DNA of 64,000 bases from Yamagishiella unicocca (taxonomy: Eukaryota; Chlorophyta; Chlorophyceae; Chlamydomonadales; Volvocaceae), in contig BDSL01000020.1 in NCBI GenBank assembly GCA_003116995.1, positions 744,001-808,000 on the forward strand, given 5' to 3'. Made by a program: the position numbers and the translations under genes. The notes below the pieces were generated by a model that worked only from the letters and a program-made list of their open reading frames with translations, ran no database searches and was not told where the DNA came from. Positions within the stretch are counted from its first letter, which is position 1. Each line of letters starts with the position of its first letter. This document shows, one piece after another, positions 30,901 through 41,836 of the stretch.

Positions 30901-32350
30901 ACGTGTTCATGCCCAGGATGCCCAGCTGCGGGTAGGCGTCGAACGTCTTGATCATGTCTACCAGCCACTGCCCGGACTCGGGGGGGACCTGGTCGTCCTG
31001 CGGGGTTGGTTGATGGTTGGGGTTGGGTGGTCGGTTGGGTGGTTGGTGGCGGCGTCTGGATGGCGCGGTGGTTAGGGCCGATAGGGGGGGGAGGTTGGGG
31101 TGAAGGGTACTCGGGTGCACGGGCTAGGGCCTCGCGGCAGCTGCTGTGCAGCTGACCCAAGGGCTAAACCCTAACCCCAGCCCCAACATTTCCCTGCGGG
31201 CTTGTACCGCAAACAGCCTGGCGGCTCACCCTCGTTGGACCCCTCCGGGCGGTCCCTACGTGCCACTACCAGCCCCACCTGTCCCAGCTCGCCCGGGAGC
31301 CCTAGCCCCCGCCAGAACCTCCTCACACTCCTTCCGATCCCCTCCTTTTTGGTCCCCCACCTGCCATATGACCAGGTACCCACTCCCCTCCTCGCCCCCC
31401 CCTCCTCTCCCCCCCAACCCCACCTGCCATATGACCAGGTACCGCCCTCGCGCCAGCCGTGCCGCCCGGTTGTACCCTCGCGCCTCGTGCAGGTTGGCGG
31501 AGAAGACTGGCACCACGAAGCCCGCAGCCACCTCCGCAGCCCACGACCCCGCCTCGTGCGGGTTGTCCACGTTGACCACCAGCTCGCAGGGCACCGAGGC
31601 CGCCTCACACGTACGGCGCATGCTGGCGACCATTCGCTGGACCACGTGGGGGCGCTTGAAGTAGTTGAGCAGGACCGAGACCACAGGGTGACCGGTGAAG
31701 CCGTCCGGCTGGAGCTGGCTGGAGAGACAGGAGGCGGCCAGGGCCGCTGCGGTGGTGGTGCTGCGCGAGGGGGGGAGAGGCGCGAGTGGGGGGGGATGAG
31801 AAGCCGGAAGTGGGGTTCGTTCGTCGCGGCGCAGATGATGCCAGGAGGGCGGTGAGGGTCCGCTCCGGACACGCCCGTCGTGCTTTATGCGGCCCCGCAA
31901 CCCCCAAAGATCCCGTCGTCCAAGTCCCATCCGCACACGGGCCTTCGTCTTCCTTTGCAGAAGCTTTTGGATGCGTCTAGGCGCGAATTGCGCGCACCTT
32001 AAGCCGAGTCGCTGGGTCATGCCCGTGTCCTCTAGGTAGTGGAGCAGCCTGGAGGCATTCGAAACCCTCCACCCTTCGAGCAGGGTCATGTTAGGGCTTG
32101 CAGCGGGTACTGATGACTCTGGCAGGGGCCGGCCCAAGCGCAGGTGGCCGATGTAGGACTCGATGGCCTGCTGCGACTGCACCAAGTCCCGCACGACATG
32201 ACGCTGCTCCGATTTCAAGCTCTTGTATAGATCAAGGCAAGGGGCGAAGAAGCTGTGGTCGGGTCCTCCAGATACTGGAGCGTAAACAGTTGCAAGCGCG
32301 AGCGCCAAGACAACAAGCGGTCTTAAGGACCAGCGGCATTCGGCGCCCAT
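27979..32350 (-). CDS. Secreted GT2-like (GT-A fold) glycosyltransferase
   Basis: Minus-strand exons: about 31937-32350, 31424 to about 31708, 30806-30997, 29913-30056, 29300-29424, 27979-28357 (about 512 aa). Residues 1-29 form a signal peptide or membrane anchor (LRPLVVLALALATVYA). Exon 2 starts the transferase domain with HPVVSVLLNYFKRPHVV and ends GRYLVIWQ. Exon 3 continues DDQVPPES, so a metal-binding DD pair is created at the splice junction as in GT2 enzymes. Exon 4 has GGLDEGLARPGDCGIWGDWE, and the spliced RAWMDGWQVGHMF matches the usual G-x-VG strand. The substrate is unknown; wall or secreted glycoprotein glycosylation is plausible. The first intron's ends are uncertain because the frame stays open through it (an alternative would be 31939/31746, about 12 residues longer). 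The C-terminus carries a short PTDE/T repeat. Confidence 0.82.
29431..29640. repeat. 12/24-bp GGCACCAGCAGC minisatellite in glycosyltransferase intron 4
   Basis: GGCACCAGCAGC and GGCACCAGTGCC alternate over about 200 bp directly upstream of the exon 5 acceptor. Confidence 0.9.
29797..29937. repeat. 35-bp tandem repeat that copies the exon 4 splice donor
   Basis: About four units of CACCTGCCAGCCGTCCATCC plus CAGCCCCCTCCCGTC. Read on the minus strand, each unit contains GATGGACGGCTGGCAG|GTGGGA, that is, the last bases of exon 4 and its GT donor. The first (29913) fits the reading frame best. Confidence 0.85.
30248..30342. repeat. 21-bp self-complementary minisatellite in glycosyltransferase intron 3
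   Basis: Four to five units of GAGGCCTCCCCTTGGAGGGG plus C. Each unit contains the inverted pair CCTCC/GGAGG around CCTT, so the array can fold into successive hairpins. Confidence 0.9.
31357..31443. repeat. In-frame duplication of the exon 2 donor junction
   Basis: A 24-bp sequence containing CACCTGCCATATGACCAGGT occurs at 31357-31380 and 31420-31443, 63 bp apart. On the minus strand it encodes YLVIWQ followed by the GTGGGG donor. Because 63 is a multiple of three, use of the second donor would insert 21 residues in frame. Confidence 0.8.
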
Positions 32351-32670
32351 CGGCTCTCATAACAATGGATTGTCCTAGTCTATTACGGATAATACCATTT
32401 CCTTTACTCAAGCAGCAGCAGTAAAGTATTAATAACCAGTTCGCGCCAGAACGCGAATGTTTCACCAGGTGCGTATAATAAGTGTGTATGAATTTCTCTA
32501 AACCGTTGCGACCGATTGATTAGGTTAGTGCAAGAGCGCAACGGTACTTGTACATCGGGGCAATAACACCATTCCGCGTTAACGGTATCAATCGTAGCGC
32601 AGATGAACCTGTCATTCTTCCCTCATAGTTCGATGATGCTGTAAGTAGGTAACACAGCGGCGCCGCTAGG
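32351..32670. promoter_or_regulatory. Shared upstream region of divergent glycosyltransferase and ClpF-like genes
   Basis: Only 320 bp separate the two start codons, so both promoters and 5' UTRs must lie here. It is AT-richer than the flanking exons. I see no element I can name with confidence. Confidence 0.5.
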
Positions 32671-35222
32671 ATGCTTCAACGATATGCTGGGCGCAACGCC
32701 ACGGCGCCAGCCCCTCATGGAGCCCTACATGCGCCGATAGTTGCCACCAAACTGGTGTGCTGTCCATGGAACAACGCTACGCTTTCAGGCCCTGCAGCTG
32801 GCCAGCTGCACCGGCTGCGTGTTGCCGCCGGCACCGATCCCCGGCCGTCCCATGCGAGGATGCCGATTGTCAGCTGCCGCGCACTTGGCGGCAATTGGGC
32901 AGAAGGTGAAGGCCGCGACGCCCAGGACAGCACCGCTAGGCCCACCGGCGAGCGCGAGCGAAGTATGCTTGTGAACGAGGAGGTCGTGTACTTCATTTTT
33001 CAGGTGCGGGGCAGGGCCCCATTTGCGCGGGAATGACCCGTGACTCCTCAAGGGACCGGCCCTGCCCCCTCTCCCCCCGGCCCCATCTCACCCCCGCCCC
33101 CGCCCCTCCCGGCCCCCAGCTAGACCTGGACACGCAGCTGCAACGCTGTCTCAACTACGAGGCATACGAAGCGGCGCAGGAAGTGCGGAAAAAGCGACAG
33201 CGGGTAGGTGGGGCGGGCGGTGGTGGAGGTGGGTATGCACTGGGCGCGCGGGTGGTGAGCGAGAGTGACTAGGTGGGCCCGATGCGAGGGCACGCACGGG
33301 TTGTAACCCGTGTCATCCCCAGACGTAACCCGCCCCTCCTACATGCGCTCCGCTCGCGGGCCCCATCTCACGGGCTGCGGTTCGCTTCGTGTACGACACC
33401 AGGTGGACGAGGCCGTACAGTCGATGCGGGAGCGCAAGGCCCGCAACACGGGCATGCCCACCGCCAGCACTCAGCTGGGGGTAGCGGACTTTGCGACGGA
33501 GGGGCTGCGGCTCCGCACGGAGATGCAGCGGGCGGTGGAGGCGGAAAAGTGAGTGGAAACCCAAATACGCCAGCCCGGTGCAGGGCGGCCGACAACGGGG
33601 TGCTAGACGGGAAGGGCCCTGCAGCCGGACACGACCTGGTCGGCCTCCCCCGCCCGGCCACTTCTGCCGCCCCACCGCCACCCACCGCACCCCCCCCCTC
33701 GCCGCCCACTGACCCACACTACGCGGGTGTCCTCAGCTACTCCGACGCCGCAAGGTTCCGCGATCTGCTGAAGGAGCTGGACACGCAAGCCAAGAAGGCG
33801 GCGGCGCTGGCGGCAGAGTGGGATACCGCTCCCTCGGCGGCGGGTGAGCCGACCCTTCGTCGCACCCTGCTCCCTCCCTGGAGCCTTCACACATACACGC
33901 AGATACATATACATATACACATACATACACACCCGTGGCCCAGGCCTTGCCTGTCCTGGCCCCCGCCTGCTGCCGTGGGTCAGCTGGAAGTTTTGGACAA
34001 GCAACTGCTACAACCGTTTTGATCGTCCGACGCCCCGGATTTCCTACCGATGCCAAAAGCGAGCCTGCTAGCATGCGACATGCGCCACCCGATTACCAAC
34101 CCCGCCCTACTCCTCACCACAATGCCCAAACCCGCCCTACTCCTCACCACAATGCCCAAACCCGCCCTACTCCTCACCACAATGCCCAAACCCGCCCTAC
34201 TCCTCACCACAATGCCCAAACCCGCCCTACGCCTCACCACAATCCACACGCCCCCAGCGGCCCCGCAGCTGCGGCTGGGCCAGCGGGTGGTGCACCGCGA
34301 GCTGGGCTACCGGGGCGTGGTTGTGGGCTGGGACGCGGAGTGCTGCGAGAGCGAGGACTGGGTCGCGCAGGCCAAGGTGGAGGGGCTGCGGCGCAACACC
34401 CGACAGGTCTTCTACCACGTGAGCGGGGATCGCTGAGGGGGAAGACCCGTGGGTCGGCACTGAGAAGCACGGAGTGGCGGGCAGCGCGTGTGCTAGCGGA
34501 CCAAGTGGGCGGAGCTTCATATGTTGTGGGGGGGACCCCCTCTCAACCAAAGGAGTACCTACCGACCTACCCACTAACCTCCGTCCCAATCCCACCCGTC
34601 ACCCTGCCGCTGCGCAGCTGTTGGTGGATGCCCGCGACTGGGAGTACGACGCGCACCTGCCGCCGGTTGCCTACGTGGCAGAAGGTGCGGCTGGTGACTC
34701 CAGCTGGGTGGGGCTGCGGGGCCGCTGCCGGGGAGCCCCGCTGACCGGGCGACGCAACCGCAGAGGGGCCCGGTGGTTTCGTCCGTGTCACCGCCGCAGC
34801 CACCATCATCGCCATCACCACCACCATCATTACCGTCATAATTACCATCATTACGATCATCACGATCGCCACCACAACCACAACCACCACAACCCCGACC
34901 ACCACCACAACAACATCAACCCACACAACCACATTCAATGCTGCCGCTTGCTGCCACCGCTGCCGCTGCTGCTGCTGCTGCCGGCGCCGCCTCAGACCTG
35001 CTGCGCTCTCCCGAGATGGAGTCCGAGGGCGGCAAGAGCTGGGTCGAGGTGTACGGCAACGACCCGCTGCAGCACCCCTACCTCTACATCCTGTTCCTGG
35101 GCATGGACGGCCGAGGGGACTACGTGCCCTGCCGCCAGCTGCGAGACAAGTACAGCGTGCCGCGGCGGGACGTGTACCGGCCGGCGGGGGACGGCTCCAG
35201 GGAGGCGCCGGAGGGGCAGTAG
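32671..35222 (+). CDS. CLPF: ClpF-like chloroplast Clp adaptor (UVR plus YccV domains)
   Basis: Seven exons: 32671-33003, 33120-33203, 33403-33548, 33737-33843, 34258-34418, 34618-34684, 34996-35222 (374 aa, phases consistent). Residues 1 to about 60 are Ala/Pro/His-rich with few acids, like a chloroplast transit peptide. A UVR motif follows at about 112-150 (LDLDTQLQRCLNYEAYEAAQ), and a second UVR-like helix pair at about 172-212 (MQRAVEAEN, then YSDAARFRDLLKELD across a splice). Residues from about 227 form a YccV/HspQ-like domain: LRLGQRVVHRELGYRGVVVG, RQVFYHLLVDARDW, VAYVAEDLL and a C-terminal HPYLYILFLGMDGRGDYVP. Plant ClpF, with the same N-terminal/UVR/YccV order, works with ClpS1 in handing substrates such as GluTR to the stromal Clp protease. 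Length is close to Arabidopsis ClpF. Another UVR/YccV protein is possible, so the symbol rests on domain order. Confidence 0.85.
34102..34250. repeat. 30-bp tandem repeat in ClpF intron 4
   Basis: Five units of CCCGCCCTACTCCTCACCAC plus AATGCCCAAA, with the last altered to GCCTCACC. It ends just before the exon 5 acceptor. Confidence 0.9.
34790..34935. repeat. CAC/CAT trinucleotide-like tract in ClpF intron 6
   Basis: Imperfect CAC, CAT and AAC triplets over about 140 bp. It is open in several frames, but splice sites show it is intronic. Confidence 0.85.
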
Positions 35223-36806
35223 CAGCATCGCAGTGGCAGCACCGCAGCAGTAGCCTGTATGACACCAGCAGCCTCACCCACAAGCCGGGGGTCGCCGCGG
35301 GTATGGCTTTGAGACCAGATGGGGAGCGTCCCTTGCTCGTGGCGCCTCGTGCGCTCCAGGGAGGGGCGGCTTGCGCTGGAGTGGTGGGGTCACGCCCTGG
35401 GCGCGGTTGCGTTCCTGGTGGTTCAGGTGGTTGCTACCGTTGGTTGGTTGGTTCCGGGAAGTGGTTTTAGGTTGCGGGTTGCGGGGAAGGAAAGGCAGGC
35501 GGCATTGCGGGATGGTGGGTGCAATGGGCCAGTTGCGCAGGGGCGCGGTGTAAGCGGCGATACCGGACGTGGTACTAGCGTCATGGCAGAGACACGCACG
35601 TGGCGTGGCGGGGGAGGATAGGGGTTTTGAGCGCATGCCCAGGCATGGGGTCGTCGCAATTTAGGCAGCAACGAGTTTCGTGTGCCTGGGGCGGGAATCG
35701 AACGATGGTAACATTGCCGTCGAACCCGGGGGGTGGGCGAGAAGACCAGGTTACACGACATAGGAAACGGGGATTCGGGTGGGGGGAGGAGTGGCGGAAT
35801 CGTGCGAGCGGTGGCGCAGTAGAGCCTGTGGAGCCGCGGGGAGGAGGGGAGGGACCGCCGCGGGCGGGTGGTGGCGCGATGGTGGCTTTCAGCCTCCTCG
35901 CATGCGGACGGGTCTAGCAGGTCTCAAGGCCTATCACGCAATCCGGGTCGCCGAGCAGCTGCGGCGCGAAATCAAAGCAGGGTTTAGGCGTGCGCATGCA
36001 CGTGACGTGTACTGCATTGCAGTACGGCAGTTCGGCAGGGTGGGGGGCTGCGCGTTTGTTTCCGCGGATTCAAGGGAGTTGAGGCAAGGTGGGGTGCGAG
36101 GAGCCACCCTTTCCAGGTGTTGCGGTAGAAGTGCAGGTAGGCGCAGGGGTGGGGAAGTAAGCATTCCAGAGTCTTACACTTCCTAGGGGAAGATCCGCGG
36201 CAGATCCTCGGGAGATCTCGGGAGATCTGGGGTGCCTGGAAGGGGTCCGAACCAACCGGGCTCCAGGTGCATGTAACACCATGTTGCATGCCTCGATGCA
36301 GCCACCACGGCCTGCGCGCCCTCACCCCCACCTCTTCTAAAGACAGATCAATTGGTAAGTACGATAGGTAGTGCTCACACATCGATTAAATGAAGCAAAT
36401 TTTCACAGACACCGCCGGCAGGCAGGAAGAGAGAAACAGATCGCGGCCCACCGCGGCCCCTCAGTCACAGACTCAACCCTTCGACGTCCATGCAACCTCG
36501 TCATAGCCAAGCGCTCATGCTCGTATGTACAGACACCGCCCAACCCCACGGCCCTACAGAACTCGCCTGCTGCATCCTCATGCCAGGCCCTCAGGTGGCC
36601 CTATGGCGCCATAGTAATATATACCGGTACATCATACAGCCGCTATTGCTCTGCCAACGCCTCCGCAGGACCATAGGACCGAAACGCGTCGCGGCACCAT
36701 AGGACCGAAACGCGTCGCGGCACCCCCCCTTCAAGGGCCCTTCTCTGCTGCCCAGCCCTGAACTCCTCTCTCCTCCTACCCCCCGCCCCCACTGCCGCCA
36801 GCGTCC
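35223..36806. other. Convergent intergenic region between ClpF-like and esterase-like genes
   Basis: Both neighbouring genes end here. TGTAA, the usual green-algal poly(A) signal, occurs at 35549-35553, about 330 bp after the ClpF stop. Its reverse complement TTACA occurs near 36174 on the side of the minus-strand gene. A 26-bp unit, ACCATAGGACCGAAACGCGT, is duplicated at about 36669-36720. No gene is seen. Confidence 0.5.
35549..35553 (+). terminator. Candidate TGTAA poly(A) signal for the ClpF-like gene
   Basis: First TGTAA after the stop codon at a distance typical of Chlamydomonas 3' UTRs. The motif is short, so this is only a candidate. Confidence 0.35.
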
Positions 36807-36867
36807 CTACCCCCCGCCCCCACTGCCGCCAGCGTCCCTACCCCCCGCCCCCACTGCCGCCAGCGCG
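36777..36867. repeat. 31-bp repeat spanning the stop codon of the esterase-like gene
   Basis: Three copies of TACCCCCCGCCCCCACTGCC plus GCCAGCGTCCC. Read on the minus strand, the first copy encodes the terminal glycine-rich residues and each copy contains the TAG stop. Confidence 0.9.
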
Positions 36868-39071
36868 GCCTCCGAGCACAGCGCGTGCAGCACCGCCGTC
36901 AGCTGCGCCAGCCCCACCGCCCCCAGGTTGCTGTAGTGCACCCCGTCCCACGTGGTGTCGTGCAGCACCCGGGTGGCGCTCCACGTGTCGATCAGCGGGA
37001 TGGCCGCGGAGGCGGCGGCGCTGGTCTCCAGCTGCTGCAGCTCCCACCGCAGCAGCCGCCCCTGTCGCCTCAGCAGCCGCTGCAGCCAGGGCCGCAGCTG
37101 CTGGTCCTGCTCCTCGCGAACTGGCTGCTGCAGGTGCTGCTGCTGCTGCAGGTGCTTCTGCGGGGTCGCGTGGCGCTGCGGGTCCCTCCGCCGCCGCCGC
37201 CACCCCGGCTGCTCCGCAACGCGGCCGCCCTCAAGTGACGGTTGCTCGGCGCCATTAGGCGACCAGGTGACGCCATCTCCCAGTGACGCCGCCGCCGCCG
37301 CCGCCGCCCCTGCGGCCGCTTCGCCAATAGCCCGCTCCTGCTCCTTCTCGTCCTCCATCTCCAGCTCTCTTCCTGCCACCGATGCGGAGGCGCCAGCCGC
37401 AACGTCCCCAAGCGGCGCCACACCGGTCCCAGTGCCGGTCCCGTCGCCCCCGCTCCGGCTGCTCACGTCGCTGGCGCCCCGCCGCCGCCCCGCCCCGTCC
37501 GCCGCCGCCGCCACCACCGGCGTCGGCGTCGGCGCCGACTTGAGCGAGTCGATGATGACCCCGTTCATGACGTCGGCTGCCAGCCGGTTGTAGAGCAGCA
37601 GCAGGGGGTCGGTCCGCCAGTCGATTCCCGCGGCCTCCAGCCTCGCCTTGAGCGACGACATGCCCGTGGTGACCCAGAACACGCGCACGCCGTGGTTCTG
37701 CCGCAGGCCCAGCATCTTGCGCCGCACGTGCAGCAGCTGCCGCAGGTACTGCGCGGCGCTGTACGGCGCCGGCCCGGACCTGTACGACGCAGGCCACTGG
37801 CCGAAGTTGGCGACGACGTCGGTGCAGTTGGCGGCCAGCGGGTCGGAGCCGGCCTCGCCGTTGGCGGGCTGCGGCCAGTCGTGACCCCACAGCATGTACG
37901 AGTAGCGGGAGCTGTTGGCGGTTGAGACGAGCAGCTCCTTGGCGGTGTTGTTGACCGTTGTCCGGTAGCCGCCCTGCCATAGGACCAGGCTGTTGTGCAG
38001 GTACCGCATGTGCGAGTCGCCGACGAAGCAGACGCGCCGACCGGGCGGCAGGCATGTGTCCGGATGGACTGCGTCTGGGGAGGCATGCCGCTGCTGCTGC
38101 CCGGTGCGCCAAGAGTAATCGTCGTTGGTGGTCTGGTCAACGCCGGCGTCGAAGCTAGGCGAGGCGCGGGTCGCCGGCAGGCCGCTGATGTACCGCATGC
38201 GGCAGCCGTGGGGCTGCCAGCTCAGCGTTGCCGGGTTGCTGTCGAAGCGGAAACCTCTGCGCTCCGGAACCGCGCAATCGTCAAAGAGGTTGCCCCAGAT
38301 GCACGTGCGCAGCAGGGGCCCGGCGCCCGCGGGGGGCCAGTCGCGGAAGTGCCAGCGCCCAGGCAGCGGCCCCGTGTCCGCGCACAGGGGCAGCAGCGCG
38401 TCGGCCATCTGATGCTGCTGATCGGTCGTGGAATAAGTGCCGTACGGGTGAGTCAGGATGGATTCGTCGGGGGCCGGCGTCCAGGCCTGGCTGCTGGTGG
38501 CGTCGCCGGCGGGGGCCGTTGCTGCGGGGACGTCGAGCGTCAAGTAGCCCGCCCAAGGTTCCGGCAGCGCCTTACTGGAGTTCGGCTTGACGAAGGAGAA
38601 GCTCGTGTAGAGCATGAGCACTTCTGCTGAGTACCGACCCGGCAACTCCAGAGCGTAGGTGGCCAATGCGAGGTCTGGCCGGCAGTACGTCAACTCAAGC
38701 AGCCACAGGCCCTCCGGGCCTGTGATGCGCAGTCGATAGATCGCGGTTCCGCTTAGCTCGCTAGCTTGGAGTCCTGACGCGTCGGTTCTCTCTAGTACAA
38801 GTATGCCCGAAGCCGAGGTAAGCGCGCAATTGTGTAACTTCACAGGCAGCTCCTCGCTAACGTGAATATTACACGTGGTGTCCGTGAGAGACTGGATATA
38901 TTTGTAACACGTCGTCGGCTCGCCTGCTTCCGCGGGAAACAAAGGCGGGCCTATCCCCAAATACTCAGACCAAAACGAGACGTGCTTCTCAGTATGCGTC
39001 TGTTCTGCCACTGGTGCAAGTAGCAGCACGGCGAACACCACTGCCACTACTTGTCGGCAAAACATGATCAT
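36807..39071 (-). CDS. Secreted SGNH / PC-esterase-like (TBL-type) protein, single exon
   Basis: An intronless 754-aa frame, unusual beside its intron-rich neighbours. Residues 1-23 are a signal peptide (VVAVVFAVLLLAPVAEQ). At about 256-300, CIWGNLFDDC to LSWQPHGCRM resembles the Cys-rich TBL region before the catalytic core. The core shows VCFVGDSHMRY (GDSH at 351-354, nucleophile Ser), ANFGQWP at about 423, VFWVTTGM, and a final DTTWDGVHYSN (DGVH at 709-712, the D-x-x-H pair). This is the order of motifs in PC-esterase / trichome-birefringence-like O-acetyltransferases and related SGNH hydrolases, which modify wall polysaccharides. Between the middle and last motifs there is an insert of about 190 residues of Gly/Ala/Gln/Arg low complexity. 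The substrate is unknown. Met 3 is an alternative start. Confidence 0.82.
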   Translation of the reverse strand: MIMFCRQVVAVVFAVLLLAPVAEQTHTEKHVSFWSEYLGIGPPLFPAEAGEPTTCYKYIQSLTDTTCNIHVSEELPVKLHNCALTSASGILVLERTDASGLQASELSGTAIYRLRITGPEGLWLLELTYCRPDLALATYALELPGRYSAEVLMLYTSFSFVKPNSSKALPEPWAGYLTLDVPAATAPAGDATSSQAWTPAPDESILTHPYGTYSTTDQQHQMADALLPLCADTGPLPGRWHFRDWPPAGAGPLLRTCIWGNLFDDCAVPERRGFRFDSNPATLSWQPHGCRMRYISGLPATRASPSFDAGVDQTTNDDYSWRTGQQQRHASPDAVHPDTCLPPGRRVCFVGDSHMRYLHNSLVLWQGGYRTTVNNTAKELLVSTANSSRYSYMLWGHDWPQPANGEAGSDPLAANCTDVVANFGQWPASYRSGPAPYSAAQYLRQLLHVRRKMLGLRQNHGVRVFWVTTGMSSLKARLEAAGIDWRTDPLLLLYNRLAADVMNGVIIDSLKSAPTPTPVVAAAADGAGRRRGASDVSSRSGGDGTGTGTGVAPLGDVAAGASASVAGRELEMEDEKEQERAIGEAAAGAAAAAAASLGDGVTWSPNGAEQPSLEGGRVAEQPGWRRRRRDPQRHATPQKHLQQQQHLQQPVREEQDQQLRPWLQRLLRRQGRLLRWELQQLETSAAASAAIPLIDTWSATRVLHDTTWDGVHYSNLGAVGLAQLTAVLHALCSEAALAAVGAGGRDAGGSGGGG

Positions 39072-41836
39072 TTTGTCTTGCTCTCAACTTAATGAAATCG
39101 TCCCAATATGGATACCCACTTGGCTCCGATCCGGAGGCCACAGGAGCGGACCTATTCCTGTCATTAGGATTTCGTCAGGTGGAGACGAGGACTTGGTGCG
39201 ATAAAAAATAAATAAGGTGGGATCAATGATGATTAAGACATAGCTGGATAATGCGTATGATGTCAGTCTCACGAGTTGCCGATGCGGTGCACAGTTCGTA
39301 CATTACAAAACTCGCAGTACACAAGCCGTGGCCGCCTCCTGGGACCTGGTTCGCGCGAACTTTAACCACACGAAAACCGTGGAAACAACCTGACAGCGCG
39401 CTATCTGCTGTTCACACAGTTAGTTAGGGGTCAACAGGCTCAACGCACTCCGGGGGCTGTAAAAAGACCCGGTTGCTTGACGTGGGAAGCGGGGGGTCCG
39501 GGTGAGATTCGGCCCTTCAAGGATCACGGCACGACAGTTTCAGCTTGCCCTTGACAGCATACGGCTTGAACCGAACACCTACACCCAGCTACACCTCGTG
39601 AACCTCATGAGCCAGCCGGTGAACCTCTTGCCCGCGGCGGACCATGATACTATCGCACTGTAATTGGGCCTCTATTCCAATGGACGAGGCCAGGATACGG
39701 TCAACGAAGCTGGCCTGCCCAGTCCGGCGGGTCAAACCCGCCGCTGCAGAGCTCGCTCCAGCTGATTTCGGAGAGGATTCACGTGCCAACCGCCCAGGTC
39801 AGCGCGCAGCGACTGCTAGCGCAGCCCCCACCTCAACGCAAGCACTACCGAGCGTACCAACCACCGCCTGACCATCGTACCCCTTGGCAACCCGGTCATG
39901 GTGGCCGACCGGCCGGCGCGGCATTGCTCAGTGCACGCAAATGGCGCCCATGTTAGCTACCAACCAAAACCGAGGCGACGTACGACGAGATGGCATTCAT
40001 GCTTCGTGCCCACTTTCGCCCCATTCCATTTCTGATGTGGGCTCGGCCATGCTCGGCGGGTGTCTCATCAGTGATCAGTATCCGTTACAACAACAAGTGA
40101 TCAGTATCCGTTACAACAACAAGTGATCAGTCAGAACACGAACGGCAGAGGAGGGCGTAGATAGTCCACTAGTCCACTTGGGTGTGTCCGCAGGTCCCCT
40201 GGCCTCGGGGTGCGACACACCACCACGCAATCCGCAGGTTCCCAACGCATCCCACGTTGCCTCGCAAGGCCCCCGCTGGCTGCGGCCCCCCGCCCCAGCC
40301 ACGTCCTTTTACTCGTAAGACGGATTCTCCTCGCAACGCCCCAGCCGCTCCCCCACCTACGCCGATGCTATCGAGGAGGGTTCGCCCATCACGGCTGCCC
40401 TGGCCGAGTGGCCGTAGCAGTAGAAGTTCCGTTACAGTGGGCTCCAGGCCTTAAAACGAAGAACCACCGGGCGCGGCGTGTACATGCATTCCTTGGCACA
40501 CGTGACTTGAGAGATTTGGTGTGCTTGGGTGTTGCGGTCAGGTCCGCTTCGGTGTCACATCGCGGTCCTGGTCCATGGTGCGGCTCGCGGCTGGGGACCT
40601 GGAAGACCTTGGGGTTGGTTCGATTAACGATTATGCCGTCCATACACCGCCAGAGCGATGGAAATGCGCAGATCTCGGCGTTATCGTGGTCGTATAACCA
40701 AGTTTCGACTGTCGTTCAGTAGGCGTTGGAGCCAATTATGTACATGTGCTCGCTGTATTGCCGTAGTACCGCCTTGCGAGGCGTCGTCCAGAACTGCGTT
40801 GTCGCTGCCACTGTCGATTGCCGCAACGCGCATGGGCCCACTTGACATGTTGTCGCGGCATTTTGCAGCATCATGCTACACTTCAGAATGCCGGCGTCGT
40901 AGCGTCGTAATGGATCTTCCATGCTTACAGTTACCGGCTACTGGGTGTGACAAACGTACGCCGTCCCAGCAGACGGTGGACGGTATAAAGTACAAGACTC
41001 GTGCACGCAACGCCCACGCCTACCGCTTGCCCACCTTCCTTTTCCATCGCATACCGCCTTTTACGGCGACGTCTGCGGAGGCTCACTCCACACTGCGGAG
41101 GCTCACTCCACACTGATCCACGCGTCAACGCAGATACCGGCTTCCTAACTCACGTATAGGAAGGGGCTGTGGCAAACAGGGGACAAACTCATATCCCGTG
41201 AGTTTACAGGAGCAGACAGGAGGGACATCACGCGCAGGGCGAAATTGAACCGAAGTGCGACAGGCCGCCGTAAAATCCCTGTACGGCTTCTGTTCCGGCC
41301 CTTTTTGTGCGGTGGTGCGATGCGAAGGTCGCGCAGACTCCGCTGTGGAACGTCACGCGGCACTCCCTCTCTCCCCTACCCCCGCACCCGCCAGCCCCTA
41401 ACGACAAGCTACTCGCCCCCGGTCCCACTCGAGTGAGAGCCGGTTACGAGGTTCGCCGCCGTGTCCGCGCTACGTCACCAGGGACGACAAAACGTGGAAT
41501 GATTTTTCATTCCTACGCGTGCCCTTCTCCTAAGCGACCCGTGTCCGCACACTCACCACTTCCCGCGGCGCAGCGAGGGAAAAACGCGACCGCCCTCTGA
41601 AGCGCAGATGTACGGACACAAAAATCATGGCCCCATACTGGACGGGCCAACCGTCCTAAACAAGCCAACCAGATACAATACGCCGGGCACGGAAACACGT
41701 CACCACTCCAATCCTCCACTTTCGCAAGCTGAAGCCATGACTTTCCGCTTCACCCTTCCGGGTCCCTCTCCATCCCCACATCCGCAACCCCTGATGGGAA
41801 TCTACGCGAGGACGTTCCCGGCCTCCCCCTGGAGCC
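39072..41836. other. 2.8-kb intergenic region, no gene seen
   Basis: It contains the upstream region of the esterase-like gene and the 3' side of the HisRS gene. A 26-bp unit with GATCAGTATCCGTTACAACA is duplicated at 40072-40125, and CTGCGGAGGCTCACTCCACA is duplicated at 41074-41113. Short frames show no domains. Confidence 0.5.

Noticed and set aside
35690..35735. GGGAATCGAAC, similar to a tRNA T-arm in reverse
   Set aside because: No cloverleaf can be drawn around it.
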